Below, one piece after another: positions 51,944-60,368 of a stretch of DNA of 64,000 nucleotides. Both the position numbers and the translations under genes were made by a program. A model generated the notes under the pieces. The model worked only from the letters and a program-made list of their open reading frames with translations. It did not search any database and was not told where the DNA came from. The DNA comes from Saccharothrix longispora (lineage in GTDB: Bacteria > Actinomycetota > Actinomycetes > Mycobacteriales > Pseudonocardiaceae): assembly GCF_030852425.1 (NCBI RefSeq), contig NZ_NSDM01000005.1, forward strand, positions 372,338 through 436,337. Reading direction: 5' to 3'. Numbering within the stretch: the stretch's first letter is position 1; the number at the start of each line of letters is the position of its first letter.

Positions 51944-52675
51944 ATGCGATTCACCTCCGAACACCGCCTCGACGACGACGTCCTCGAACGCGGGTTCACG
52001 CTCGGTGACATCCCCGGCATCCTGTGGACGCCCGCGGCCGCGGCCGCACCGGCCCCGCTGATCCTGCTCGGTCACCCCGGCGGGCTGCACAGGATGCACC
52101 CCCGCTTGGCGGCCCGTGCCCGGCACGCCGCGGCGGAGGGCTTCGCCGCCGCCGCCATCGAGCTCCCCGGGGGTGGTGACCGGCCGCGTTTCGCCGCTGT
52201 CGAGGAGGCCCGCGCCGACCTGCTCCGGGTGCTGGAGGCCGGTGAGCCGGTCGACGACGGGATCGTCGACCGGCTCGTCCTCCCGCTGGTCGACGAGGCG
52301 GTCCCGGAATTGCGGGACACCCTGCACGCCCTCCTCCCGCTGCCCGGGCTCGGTGGCCCGGTCGGCTACTCGGGAGGGGTGATCGCCATCGGCGTCCGGC
52401 TGGCGCTGGTCGAGCCGCGCATCTCGGCCGCCCTCCTGTTCGCCGGGAGCTTCGTGCCCCGCGTCACGTTCGAGGAGGCCCGGCGGGTCACCATCCCGCT
52501 CCAGGTCCTGTTGCAGTGGGACGACGAGGGAAACGACCGGCAGATGGCCCTGGACCTGTTCGACGCCTTCGGTTCCGAGGAGAAGACGCTGCACGCCAAC
52601 ACGGGCGGGCACACCGGCGTCCCGCGGTTCGAGGGGGACGACGGGAACCGGTTCTTCGCCCGGCACCTGAGGTGA
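51944..52675 (+). CDS. Alpha/beta hydrolase, dienelactone hydrolase-like
   Basis: A 243-residue cytoplasmic hydrolase. The nucleophile elbow GYSGG holds the catalytic Ser. The acid is probably Asp in LLQWDDEGNDR and the His lies in NTGGHTGVP. The oxyanion region is LLGHPGGLHRMHP. The ATG at 51944 follows GAAAGG. A strong hairpin follows the stop. The substrate is unknown. Confidence 0.85.
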   Translation: MRFTSEHRLDDDVLERGFTLGDIPGILWTPAAAAAPAPLILLGHPGGLHRMHPRLAARARHAAAEGFAAAAIELPGGGDRPRFAAVEEARADLLRVLEAGEPVDDGIVDRLVLPLVDEAVPELRDTLHALLPLPGLGGPVGYSGGVIAIGVRLALVEPRISAALLFAGSFVPRVTFEEARRVTIPLQVLLQWDDEGNDRQMALDLFDAFGSEEKTLHANTGGHTGVPRFEGDDGNRFFARHLR

Positions 52676-52698
52676 TGGCGGGCCATCACCTCACGCAC

Positions 52699-52733
52699 GA
52701 CGAAGCCCTTCCGCGCGGCGGAAGGGCTTCGTC
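52699..52733. terminator. Terminator hairpin after the alpha/beta hydrolase
   Basis: A perfect 16-bp stem (52699-52714 with 52718-52733) and a 3-nt loop lie between convergent genes, so it may serve both strands. Confidence 0.85.
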
Positions 52734-52753
52734 CCGTTCGATGCGCGGGCGCG

Positions 52754-53056
52754 CTAGCCCCCGACCCGGGAGGTCGCGCCGGCCCGTCCGACCTCCGCCG
52801 CCGACGGTGCCACGCCGCAGCTGGGGCGATACACCATCCGGTTGGAGCAGCTCGCGAGGTTCCAGTTCATCGCGAGGAACGACCCGGCCGGCGGGTTCGG
52901 GTGGAAGTAGTCGTTGACGTTGCAGTCCCAGTAGTAGTCCAGGTTCCCGTGGCTGGCCGCCGCGAGCGACGACTCCGGGCTCTGGCCCATCGGAGCGACG
53001 CTCGCGTTGGCCGGGTCGGCCCTCGCGGCGAGCGCCGTCACGGCACTCACCCACAC
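52754..53056 (-). CDS. Small Cys-containing hypothetical protein
   Basis: A 100-residue frame from a GTG at 53056. Its middle part looks like a natural secreted domain: HGNLDYYWDCNVNDYFHPNP, NWNLASCSNRMVYRPSCG, with three cysteines and many aromatic residues. The N-terminus (VSAVTALAARADPANA) looks like the end of a signal peptide, so the true start may have been lost. The family was not recognised. Confidence 0.45.
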   Translation of the reverse strand: MWVSAVTALAARADPANASVAPMGQSPESSLAAASHGNLDYYWDCNVNDYFHPNPPAGSFLAMNWNLASCSNRMVYRPSCGVAPSAAEVGRAGATSRVGG

Positions 53057-53238
53057 CGTTCTCGGGCGGTTGCGCCGCGGATGGGCAGCAGCGGCGTCGA
53101 ACCCGCAGCGGTGAGCACATCCGCCGGTGAGGCGACTCCAGCGCTCGACGCGTGGTCGAGCACGGTCGAACGTCTGCGGACACCACCCGCACCCCGACGC
53201 GCCACCGACACCGCGTCCTGACCGGCTTCGGCGCGGGT

Positions 53239-53270
53239 CGGACGCCGCGGCCGTCGAGCCGCGGCGTCCG
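53239..53270 (-). terminator. Terminator hairpin after the SH3-like protein gene
   Basis: A perfect 13-bp stem (53239-53251 with 53258-53270) and a 6-nt loop lie just past the stop codon at 53287 on the minus strand. Confidence 0.8.
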
Positions 53271-53286
53271 GTCGTTCCCGAGCGCG

Positions 53287-53679
53287 TCAGTTGGGGCAGT
53301 GGTAGCTGCTGCCGTAGTTCGGCAGCAGGTCGTCACGGACCCAGCCCCGCTTGCCGGTGGTGACGTTCCGCAGGTAGGTCCACGTGTAGCCGTCGTTCGC
53401 GCTCGTGTAGCAGTAGTAGTCCAGCCGGTGCGAGGGCTCGATCGTGCCGACCGACGTGCAGGACGTGGACGAGCCGGTGCGGATGCGCGCACCGGAGGTG
53501 CCACCCGTGATCCCCGAGATCGGGTCGGAGTTCGGCGGCACCACCGAGCTGTTGCAGGCGTAGTGCTGCACCGTCACACCGTCCCCCTTGGGCGTCTCCG
53601 CGTGGGCCGGAGCCGCGATCAGCACCGCCGGCAGCGCCACCCCCGCGACGGCCGCTGCCAGCTTCGACATTCCTCTCAT
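53287..53679 (-). CDS. Small secreted SH3-like protein
   Basis: A 130-residue exported protein. The signal peptide (SKLAAAVAGVALPAVLIAAPAHA) is followed by a domain with RIRTGSSTSCTSVGTIEPSH, LDYYCYTSANDGYTWTYLRN and KRGWVRDDLLPNYG, the usual pattern of a bacterial SH3 domain, and four cysteines. ATG codons at 53694, 53679 and 53670 are in frame; GGGGGAGG best fits 53679. Such proteins bind the cell wall or are released. A terminator follows. Confidence 0.8.
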   Translation of the reverse strand: MRGMSKLAAAVAGVALPAVLIAAPAHAETPKGDGVTVQHYACNSSVVPPNSDPISGITGGTSGARIRTGSSTSCTSVGTIEPSHRLDYYCYTSANDGYTWTYLRNVTTGKRGWVRDDLLPNYGSSYHCPN

Positions 53680-53861
53680 GTCCTCCCCCTTCATCGAAGT
53701 TCCCCCAGGCAGGAGCGACTTTCCTCCCGACCGGTGAACTCCACAAGAGTGTTGCGCCAGGGTGAAAACGTCCGGCCCCCACGGCGCCCAGAAGACTCCG
53801 ATCAGGGAGGACACCTTGCCGCACAGCCATTCCGCGACCGCCGACCTCGTACGCACGACCG

Positions 53862-54479
53862 TCACGTCGATCGCCGTCCCGCGGTGCGAGGCGGTGCTCG
53901 TCGGCCACCGGTTGCGCGACCCCGTTCACCCGCAGGTGTTCCACGACCGGGTCGACGCCGTACGGAACCGGCCGACGGGGCGGCGTCAGGCCACACGGTG
54001 GTGCGCCGACGTTCCAGGCCGTGGATGTCGTCACGGTGGTCGTGGTGGCGAGCGGCGGAGGTCTCGTCCCGGCCCCGGCACTCGACGGCGCAGGCGATCC
54101 GGCCCGAGGCCGGTGCGGGCACGACCAGGGCCGTGCTCCCTTCGGCATCGGTCAGGGCGATCTGCCGGGTCGTGCTGGTGAACCAGTACCGGGGTTCCCC
54201 GGAACGCACGTCGGCCGGCACGTCGGTGGCGGAGCCGAAGACGACCAGCGTCACGTGCGCGGTGTGCTCGCTGGTGACGCTGTTGAGACCGATGCCATCG
54301 CCGGCCGACACCGCCGACCCCTCCTCGGGACCCCACTTCGGCCGCGGGTCGTCTTCGAGGCCCTGCGGGTGGCTGACCAGGTAGAAGCGCGAGAACAGCA
54401 CCCGGACGGAGGTCTCGTGCAATGCCCGGGATTCACCCACGGTGGGTCCCGGGCACACTGTGCCCGTCAACCAGCTCAT
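53862..54479 (-). CDS. Hypothetical protein, possibly with altered C-terminus
   Basis: The ATG at 54479 opens a frame whose first 140 residues look natural: VRVLFSRFYLVSHPQGLED, GIGLNSVTSEHTAHVTLVVF and RSGEPRYWFTSTTRQIALTD, a mainly beta composition. After about residue 145 the sequence becomes Arg/Pro-rich (RRRPGRGTPAGERGR) as in a wrong frame, which suggests a frameshift near 54040. No family name can be given. Confidence 0.4.
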   Translation of the reverse strand: MSWLTGTVCPGPTVGESRALHETSVRVLFSRFYLVSHPQGLEDDPRPKWGPEEGSAVSAGDGIGLNSVTSEHTAHVTLVVFGSATDVPADVRSGEPRYWFTSTTRQIALTDAEGSTALVVPAPASGRIACAVECRGRDETSAARHHDHRDDIHGLERRRTTVWPDAAPSAGSVRRRPGRGTPAGERGRATGGRRAPPRTAGRRST

Positions 54480-55626
54480 GGTGCCAGTACCGCCACCAGC
54501 CGCCGCCCGCGGATCTCACGGCCCTCGTCGCACAACCGCCCGTCGACCAACTGGCCCCGTCCTCGACCGGTTCGAACTCCGGGAACGCCGCCGGCGCTCC
54601 AGCACGACATCCGAACTCCGCGCCAGGCCGCTCAGGGTTGCGCAGATCGTCCAGCAGCCGGAAGGCGGGCCGACATCGCCTCCCCCTTTCCGACAACTCC
54701 CCCGCACCGCAACGGACATCCACATCACCCGTTCGGCGCACCCCGCGGTGAACAGCCGGGTGCGCTTGCCCATCGCCCTACCGCCGGTTTCCCGGATCAG
54801 CCGAGCGCAGACCCGCGAGAAGATGTTCCGGGAGGCACCTCCGGCCACGGGCGTCCACCCCGTTCGCCGGTGTCGCCGCCGGCGCCGTGCGCACAGGCCC
54901 GATCGGCACCACCCGGACGGGGGTGGCCGCGGTGATGCGTCGTGCGCAGCCGGACATGGCACGCCATGAGACGGTGACCGCCGCCGTGGGGTGGGAGCAT
55001 CGTTGCGAGGGGGAACCGCCGGGATGGAGACGTGATGGCGAACGGCGTGACTCCGGCGGCGGCCGTCATCGCCGGTACCCCCGCGGTTCCGAACTCGGCG
55101 CGCCGCGCACCTCGTCGGTGGTCGCCGGGAACGCGCACGCCGTCGTCGGTGTCGGGCGCGCCGCCCGGTCGGCGAGCCCGGACCACCGGTTGCCGGGTGT
55201 CGGCCCCGGCGCTGATCTCGCGGATGCTCGACGTCGACCACGGCATCGCGGTGCCCGCCGGGACGGTGGTGGTCACCGCGGGGGTGCCGGGAAGCCGTGG
55301 TCATCGTGGCGCGCGCTGTGCGGTGCCCCCGAAGACCGTCTTCAGAGTGGCCCGACGGGTACGCGCCCCCGTGCCCTCCACGTCGTGCCGGACTTCGCCG
55401 AGCCGCCTGGTACCCGGATGCCGGCGGCGGGCCGATCGAGGCGGCCGAGAGGCTGTTGGAGCGCTGCGGCATGCTGTGGACCCCGATGAGCTCCTACCGG
55501 GACGACGGTCACCGCGCCGCCGTCGTCGTGCGGTCACCTGGAACCGCAGCCGGTCCGCGAGGGCGTGCGCCGGCTGTCCCCCGATCGCCGGAGCGGTGTG
55601 ATCGAGTCGCCAGAGAAGGGAAACCC
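54480..55626. other. 1.1-kb region without an intact gene
   Basis: All six frames give Arg/Pro/Gly-rich shadows. Short stretches with natural composition occur, such as WYPDAGGGPIEAAERLLERC on the plus strand near 55420 and WWRYWHHELVDG on the minus strand near 54490. These are too short to assign. It is probably eroded coding sequence. Confidence 0.4.
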
Positions 55627-56439
55627 ATGAGTCATCCGAACTGGACGCCGGACGACGTCGGCGAGTACTACAACGCCCTGACCCCCGCGTCCGACGTGTT
55701 CCTCGCCGGCAACGAACACCACGGCTACTGGTACGACGACGAGGACGAGGCGCCCATCGAGGAGGGCTCCGCGCGCCTCACCCGCAAGATCGTCGACACA
55801 CTCGGTCTGCGCCCCGGCGAGCACCTGCTGGACGCCGGGTGCGGCGCGGGCGCGCCCGCGGTGCTGATCGCCGACGAGTACGGGGTCCGGGTCACCGGCG
55901 TCACGATCAGCTCCGTCGGGGCACAGCTGGCCCAGGCACGGGCGGACGCGAGCGGCCTGTCCGACCGGGTGCGGATCGAGGTCGGCGACTACCACGCGCT
56001 GACCCACCCCGAGAACCACTTCGACGCCGTGGTCGCGATCGAGTCGCTCATACACGCCGTGGACCTGGACAGGGCGTTGCGGGAGTTCTACCGCGTGCTC
56101 CGGCCCGGCGGTCGGATCGCCATCTCCGAGCCGACGAGGTTGTCACCGGAGGTGACGATGCCGTCGATGTACATCCGCGAGCCCGCCAAGGCGGAGGACT
56201 TGCTCGAGGCGTTCGTGGCAGCGGGTTTCGTGCTGGAGGAGTGGGTCCACTGCGGCCGCCGCGTGTTCGGTCAGAGCGGCAGGCGTTTTCCGAAGCACGC
56301 CGAGTCCCTGCGTGAGGAGTTCGTCGCGCGGTTCGGCGAGGAGGCCTTCCTGGGTCTTCGGGAAGCGATGAAGGGATTGGACCCGGGACCGGAGAACATG
56401 AGCTACCTGATCCTCTGCGCCAGGAAGCCCGCCGGGTGA
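55627..56439 (+). CDS. SAM-dependent class I methyltransferase
   Basis: A 270-residue methyltransferase of the small-molecule/sterol C-methyltransferase-like group. Motif I is LLDAGCGAGAPAVLIA, followed by VTGVTISSVGAQLAQARA, the post-I AIESLIHAVDLDRALREFYRVLRPGGRIAISEP, and the N-terminal signature YYNALTPASDVFLAGNEHHGYWYDDEDEA. The latter resembles natural-product methyltransferases such as RebM/geranyl diphosphate types. The ATG at 55627 has AGAAGGG upstream. It stands alone and is followed by a strong terminator. The substrate is unknown. Confidence 0.88.
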   Translation: MSHPNWTPDDVGEYYNALTPASDVFLAGNEHHGYWYDDEDEAPIEEGSARLTRKIVDTLGLRPGEHLLDAGCGAGAPAVLIADEYGVRVTGVTISSVGAQLAQARADASGLSDRVRIEVGDYHALTHPENHFDAVVAIESLIHAVDLDRALREFYRVLRPGGRIAISEPTRLSPEVTMPSMYIREPAKAEDLLEAFVAAGFVLEEWVHCGRRVFGQSGRRFPKHAESLREEFVARFGEEAFLGLREAMKGLDPGPENMSYLILCARKPAG

Positions 56440-56455
56440 AACACGCCTGGGCACG

Positions 56456-56492
56456 ACTGGGCGAGGACGGGAGCTTCCCGTCCTCGCCCAGT
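56456..56492 (+). terminator. Terminator after the methyltransferase
   Basis: A perfect 17-bp stem (56456-56472 with 56476-56492) with a 3-nt loop starts 17 bp after the stop. Confidence 0.88.
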
Positions 56493-57125
56493 GCTTCCCG
56501 GAGGCTGTGCGCGTCGCGTCATGCGGCGGCGTCGGTGGTAGCAAGGCCAGGTGGGCACACCCGGCCGTCGAGGCCGCACTCGGCGAGGCGCCGGTCGACC
56601 GTCACTCGCCCACCACCCTGACCACGGCGGCGGCGTGGAATGCCCACCGTCGCCGGACCAGCAGCTCACGATGGGTACGGGTTCGTGTGGACGCAGTCCG
56701 GATCGCGCCGGGGACTCGACCCCGCGCGGCAGCTGCCGGTCCTCCGCGTCCGCAGACCGACACGACGACCTCGGAGCGCTACGGCCCCTCCGGTTCTCCG
56801 ACTCGCCGGCGGAGGCCGCCCACCCGACACGGACAACCTGGTCCCGCGACCGGACGTGCCCCTCCCCTGGAACAGCACCCCGGACGACCGCCGCGCGACG
56901 ATCACCCGCGTTGGCGACCCCGGCCCGGCCCGGCGCACCGGGTGCGGGGAGACCGGCCCGGCCTGAAGCCGGATGAAGCCTCTGCCGTCGCCACCGTCGG
57001 GCAGGCGTCGATCGGCGGCACCGGGAGGACACCCGGCGATCGCTGCGAACGGGACTGGCCCGCCGCCCCCCACCGGTCGAACCCGGCACAGGTACGGACC
57101 TCGTCCGGCCGAGTTCCGGTACGGG
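56493..57125. other. 0.6-kb region without a supported gene
   Basis: No frame shows family motifs, and composition is that of shadow frames on both strands. It lies between a terminator and the 3' end of the PLP enzyme. Confidence 0.4.
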
Positions 57126-58088
57126 TCATCCGCGGACCCAACGCTCGTGGGCGTGCGGGTCGACGTTGCCGCCGCAGACGACGGTGACGACGTGGCGGCC
57201 GCGGAAGCGGTCGCGGTCCTCCAGCACGGCGGCGACGCCGAGCGCGGCCGAGGGCTCGACGACCAGGTCGGCGTGCTCCAGGAGCAACCGGATGCCCGTG
57301 ATGATCGACGACTCCCGGACGAGGACCGCGTCGTCGGCCACGGCCAGGAGGTCGTCCAGGACCTCGGGGATGGGGTGGCGCCCGGCGACACCGTCGGCGA
57401 TGGTGTCGGTCGACTCGGTGGTCACGACGCGGCGCTCGTGCCAGGAGCGGGTCATCGCCGGCGCGCCCGCGGGCTGCACGCAGATCACCTCGACCCCGGG
57501 GGCCAGGCTCTTGAGCGCGTAGCCGATCCCGGTGGCCATCGCACCGCCGCCCAAGGCGATCAGGACGGTGTCGAACCCGCGCCGTGCGCGCGCCAGCTCC
57601 AGTCCGATCGTCGCGGCGCCCTCGCAGGTCTCCACGTCCAGGCTGTCCTCCAGCAGCCGGACGCCGCGCTCCCGCGCGATGTCCGCCGCCCGCTCGCGGG
57701 CCGTTTCGATGTCGCCGTCCACCAGTTCCAGCTCCGCCCCCAGCGCCCGGACCCGGTCCAGCTTGGCGACGGACGCCCGCCGCGATGCCACGACCGTCAC
57801 GTCGAGACCACGCCGTCGCCCCGACCAGGCGAGCGCCTGACCGAGGTTCCCGGCGCTGGCACACACCACGGCGGCCCGCCCCTGCTCGCCCAGCAGGCTC
57901 GTCACCAACTCGGTCGCCCGCCCCTTGAAGCTGCGGACGGGGTTCACCGTCTCCACCTTGACGCTCACCGCGCAGCCGAGGCGGCGTCCCAGTGCCTCGC
58001 ACGGGTACAGGGGGGTGTCCAGGAAGACGGGGTCGATCACCCGGCGGGCCGCGTGGATCCGGTCGAGGTCGAGTCGCGTCCTGAGCAC
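57126..58088 (-). CDS. PLP-dependent threonine dehydratase-like enzyme
   Basis: A 320-residue fold-type II PLP enzyme of the threonine/serine dehydratase and hydroxyectoine-utilisation group. The PLP Lys lies in NPVRSFKGRAT. The substrate loop is CASAGNLGQALAW, the phosphate-binding glycine loop is LGGGAMATGIGYAL, and VEPSAALGVAAVL and VVTVVCGGNVDPH close the domain. There is no regulatory ACT domain, so it is of the catabolic or specialised type. I chose the GTG at 58088; upstream codons are Arg/Pro-rich. The reaction (deamination, racemisation or other) is not certain. Confidence 0.85.
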   Translation of the reverse strand: MLRTRLDLDRIHAARRVIDPVFLDTPLYPCEALGRRLGCAVSVKVETVNPVRSFKGRATELVTSLLGEQGRAAVVCASAGNLGQALAWSGRRRGLDVTVVASRRASVAKLDRVRALGAELELVDGDIETARERAADIARERGVRLLEDSLDVETCEGAATIGLELARARRGFDTVLIALGGGAMATGIGYALKSLAPGVEVICVQPAGAPAMTRSWHERRVVTTESTDTIADGVAGRHPIPEVLDDLLAVADDAVLVRESSIITGIRLLLEHADLVVEPSAALGVAAVLEDRDRFRGRHVVTVVCGGNVDPHAHERWVRG

Positions 58089-58619
58089 GCCGGGACGATA
58101 CACACCGACGACGTCGGTCGAGCGGGCCGCGGGACGGGAACCGCGACATGGGCTGCCCGGAAGCGGTCGGCGCCGGCTCGGCACGACGGAGGCGCATGCC
58201 GCCTCTTGACCGGGACTCGTCGTTGTCGCCGACGACCGGGGCGCCGTCCCGCACTCGTCGGCCTGGTCATCCCACGACGTGGTCGCGCCTTCACGAAGGG
58301 CTGACCCGGCCGGTCATCACGCGGGCGGAAGCGCGCCTCGACGTCGCGCCACCCGACGGCGGTGAGGCCGTCGGCCACGGTCCGGTTGCTCAGCACCCCG
58401 GTCGAAGTAGTCGGCATGTGGTGAAGTGGCGGCGGAACCTGTCGTGGTCGAAGCCGTGGACGACGAGGTCCACGTCCCGGCCGCTCCCGGCGCGCGATCA
58501 CTGACCCCCTTGCCGTGCGACGTTCTCCGGTGGTCCGGTACCACCACGGCTCCGTTGTGGCGGCGAGCGTCCCGCCGGGGGCGGTGCCGATCCACACGCG
58601 ACAGCATTACGGTGGCCCG
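58089..58619. other. 0.5-kb gap between divergent genes
   Basis: No gene can be supported. A minus-strand stretch with partly natural composition (NRTVADGLTAVGWRDVEARF near 58340) may be a relic. Promoters for the PLP enzyme (minus) and the ABC exporter (plus) must lie here, but none stands out. Confidence 0.4.
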
Positions 58620-60368
58620 ATGCCGGACAACCACGCGTCCGCGGACCGGGTGGCCGAGGGCTGGGCCCCTCCCGCACCCCGCGACACGAGCAGTCCCCTC
58701 CGCTTCCTCGTCTGGCTCGCCCGCTCGCAGGCGCGGCGCGTCGCGGCGGGCGCGGCACTGGGCAGCTCCTGGATGGTCGGCCTGGCCGTGCCGCCGTGGG
58801 TGCTGTCCCGCGCGGTGGACGACGGCCTCGTCGCGGGCGACACCGCGGCCCTCGTGACGTGGTCGGTGGTGCTGTTCCCGGTGGGGGTGCTCAACGCCGT
58901 GCTGGCGATCTCCCGGCACCGCACCATGACGAAGATCCGCATGGACGCGTCGTTCCGCACGGTGCGCACGGTCGTGCGGCACACGGCCCGGTTGGGCTCC
59001 TCGCTGTCCCGCCGGGTCGGCACGGGCGAGGTGGTCACCATCGGCATCGCCGACGTGCAGACCGTCGCGCAGTCGATGACGGTGACGGGTCCTGGCTTCG
59101 GCGCGGTCGTGGCCTACGCGGCGGTCGCCGTGGTGCTGTTCACCATCTCGCCGCCGCTGGCCCTGGTGGTGCTCGCCGGCGTGCCGCTGCTGGCCGCCGG
59201 CGTCGGGCCGCTGCTGCGGCGCGTCGAGCGCACCGGCGGCGACTACCGCGTGCACCAGGGCCGGCTGACGACGCGGCTGGTGGACGTCCTGGGCGGGCTG
59301 CGCGTGCTCAACGGCCTGGGCGGCAAGGAGTTCGCGGCCGAGCGCTACGGGCGGCAGTCGCGGGAGCTGGTGGAGCGCGGCTACCGCGTCGGCGGCCCGG
59401 CGAGCTGGGTGACCGCGTTGGCGAGCGGGCTGCCCGCGCTGTTCCTGGCCGTGGTGGTGTGGTTGGCGGCGCGGATGACCGCGCGCGGCGAGATCACCAT
59501 CGGCGACCTCGTGGCGGTGTACGGCTACGTCGCCGTGCTCGTCGTGCCGGTGTCGTTCTTCATCGAGGGCGGCGGCGACATCGCCCGCGCCCTGGTGGCC
59601 GCCCGCCGCATCACCGACCTGCTCAACCTGCGGCCCGAGCACGAGGGCGGCGACCGGGCCGCGGTGGACCTCCCTGCCGGCGGCGGACCGCTGACCGACC
59701 CCGCGTCCGGCGTCCTGGTGCGCCCCGGCCTGTTCACCGCGCTGGTGAGCGCGCGCCCCGAGGAGGCGATCGCGGTGGTGGAGAGGTTGGGCCGGCTCAC
59801 CGGCACCGACGCGACGTGGTCCGACGTGCGGGTCGACGCGGTGTCGGTCGACCGGTTGCGGGAACGGTTGGTCGTCGCCGACAACGACGCCGAGCTGTTC
59901 GCGGGCACGGTGCGCGACACCGTCGCCGGTCGGCACGAGCCCGACGACGAGCGGGTGCGCGCGGCCGTGCGCACCGCCGTGGCGGAGGACGTCGTGGAAG
60001 CGCTGCCCGGCGACCTGGACGCGCCCGTCGCGTCCGGCGGCAGCACCCTCTCGGGCGGGCAGCGGCAGCGGCTGCGCCTGGCGCGCGCCGTCTACGCCGC
60101 GCCGGACGTGCTGCTGGCCGTGGAGCCGACCTCGGCGGTCGACGCGCACACCGAGGCCACCGTGGTCGACCGGCTGCGCGAGGCCAGGCGCGGGCTCACC
60201 ACCGTGGTCACCACGACCTCGCCGCTGGTGCTCGACCGGGCCGACGAGGTGGTCTTCCTGGCCGACGGCCGCGCCGCCGCGTCCGGCGCGCACCGGGAGC
60301 TGCTGCGCGACAACGCCGCCTACCGGGACCTGGTGTCCCGCGTGCAGGACGGGGAGGTGGGCAGGTGA
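58620..60368 (+). CDS. ABC exporter half-transporter A with degenerate Walker motifs
   Basis: The first subunit of a heterodimeric type I exporter, 582 residues. The transmembrane domain at about 20-330 has six helices (SSWMVGLAVPPWVLSRAVDDGL, FGAVVAYAAVAVVLF). In the nucleotide-binding domain the expected Walker A reads FTALVSARPEEAIAVVERLG, with no GKS/T. Walker B reads VLLAVEPTSAVD, with Asp replaced by Val. The ABC signature STLSGGQRQRLRLARAV is intact. It therefore supplies a signature but cannot bind ATP normally. Its stop overlaps the start of the partner by 4 bp. The cargo is unknown. Confidence 0.9.
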   Translation: MPDNHASADRVAEGWAPPAPRDTSSPLRFLVWLARSQARRVAAGAALGSSWMVGLAVPPWVLSRAVDDGLVAGDTAALVTWSVVLFPVGVLNAVLAISRHRTMTKIRMDASFRTVRTVVRHTARLGSSLSRRVGTGEVVTIGIADVQTVAQSMTVTGPGFGAVVAYAAVAVVLFTISPPLALVVLAGVPLLAAGVGPLLRRVERTGGDYRVHQGRLTTRLVDVLGGLRVLNGLGGKEFAAERYGRQSRELVERGYRVGGPASWVTALASGLPALFLAVVVWLAARMTARGEITIGDLVAVYGYVAVLVVPVSFFIEGGGDIARALVAARRITDLLNLRPEHEGGDRAAVDLPAGGGPLTDPASGVLVRPGLFTALVSARPEEAIAVVERLGRLTGTDATWSDVRVDAVSVDRLRERLVVADNDAELFAGTVRDTVAGRHEPDDERVRAAVRTAVAEDVVEALPGDLDAPVASGGSTLSGGQRQRLRLARAVYAAPDVLLAVEPTSAVDAHTEATVVDRLREARRGLTTVVTTTSPLVLDRADEVVFLADGRAAASGAHRELLRDNAAYRDLVSRVQDGEVGR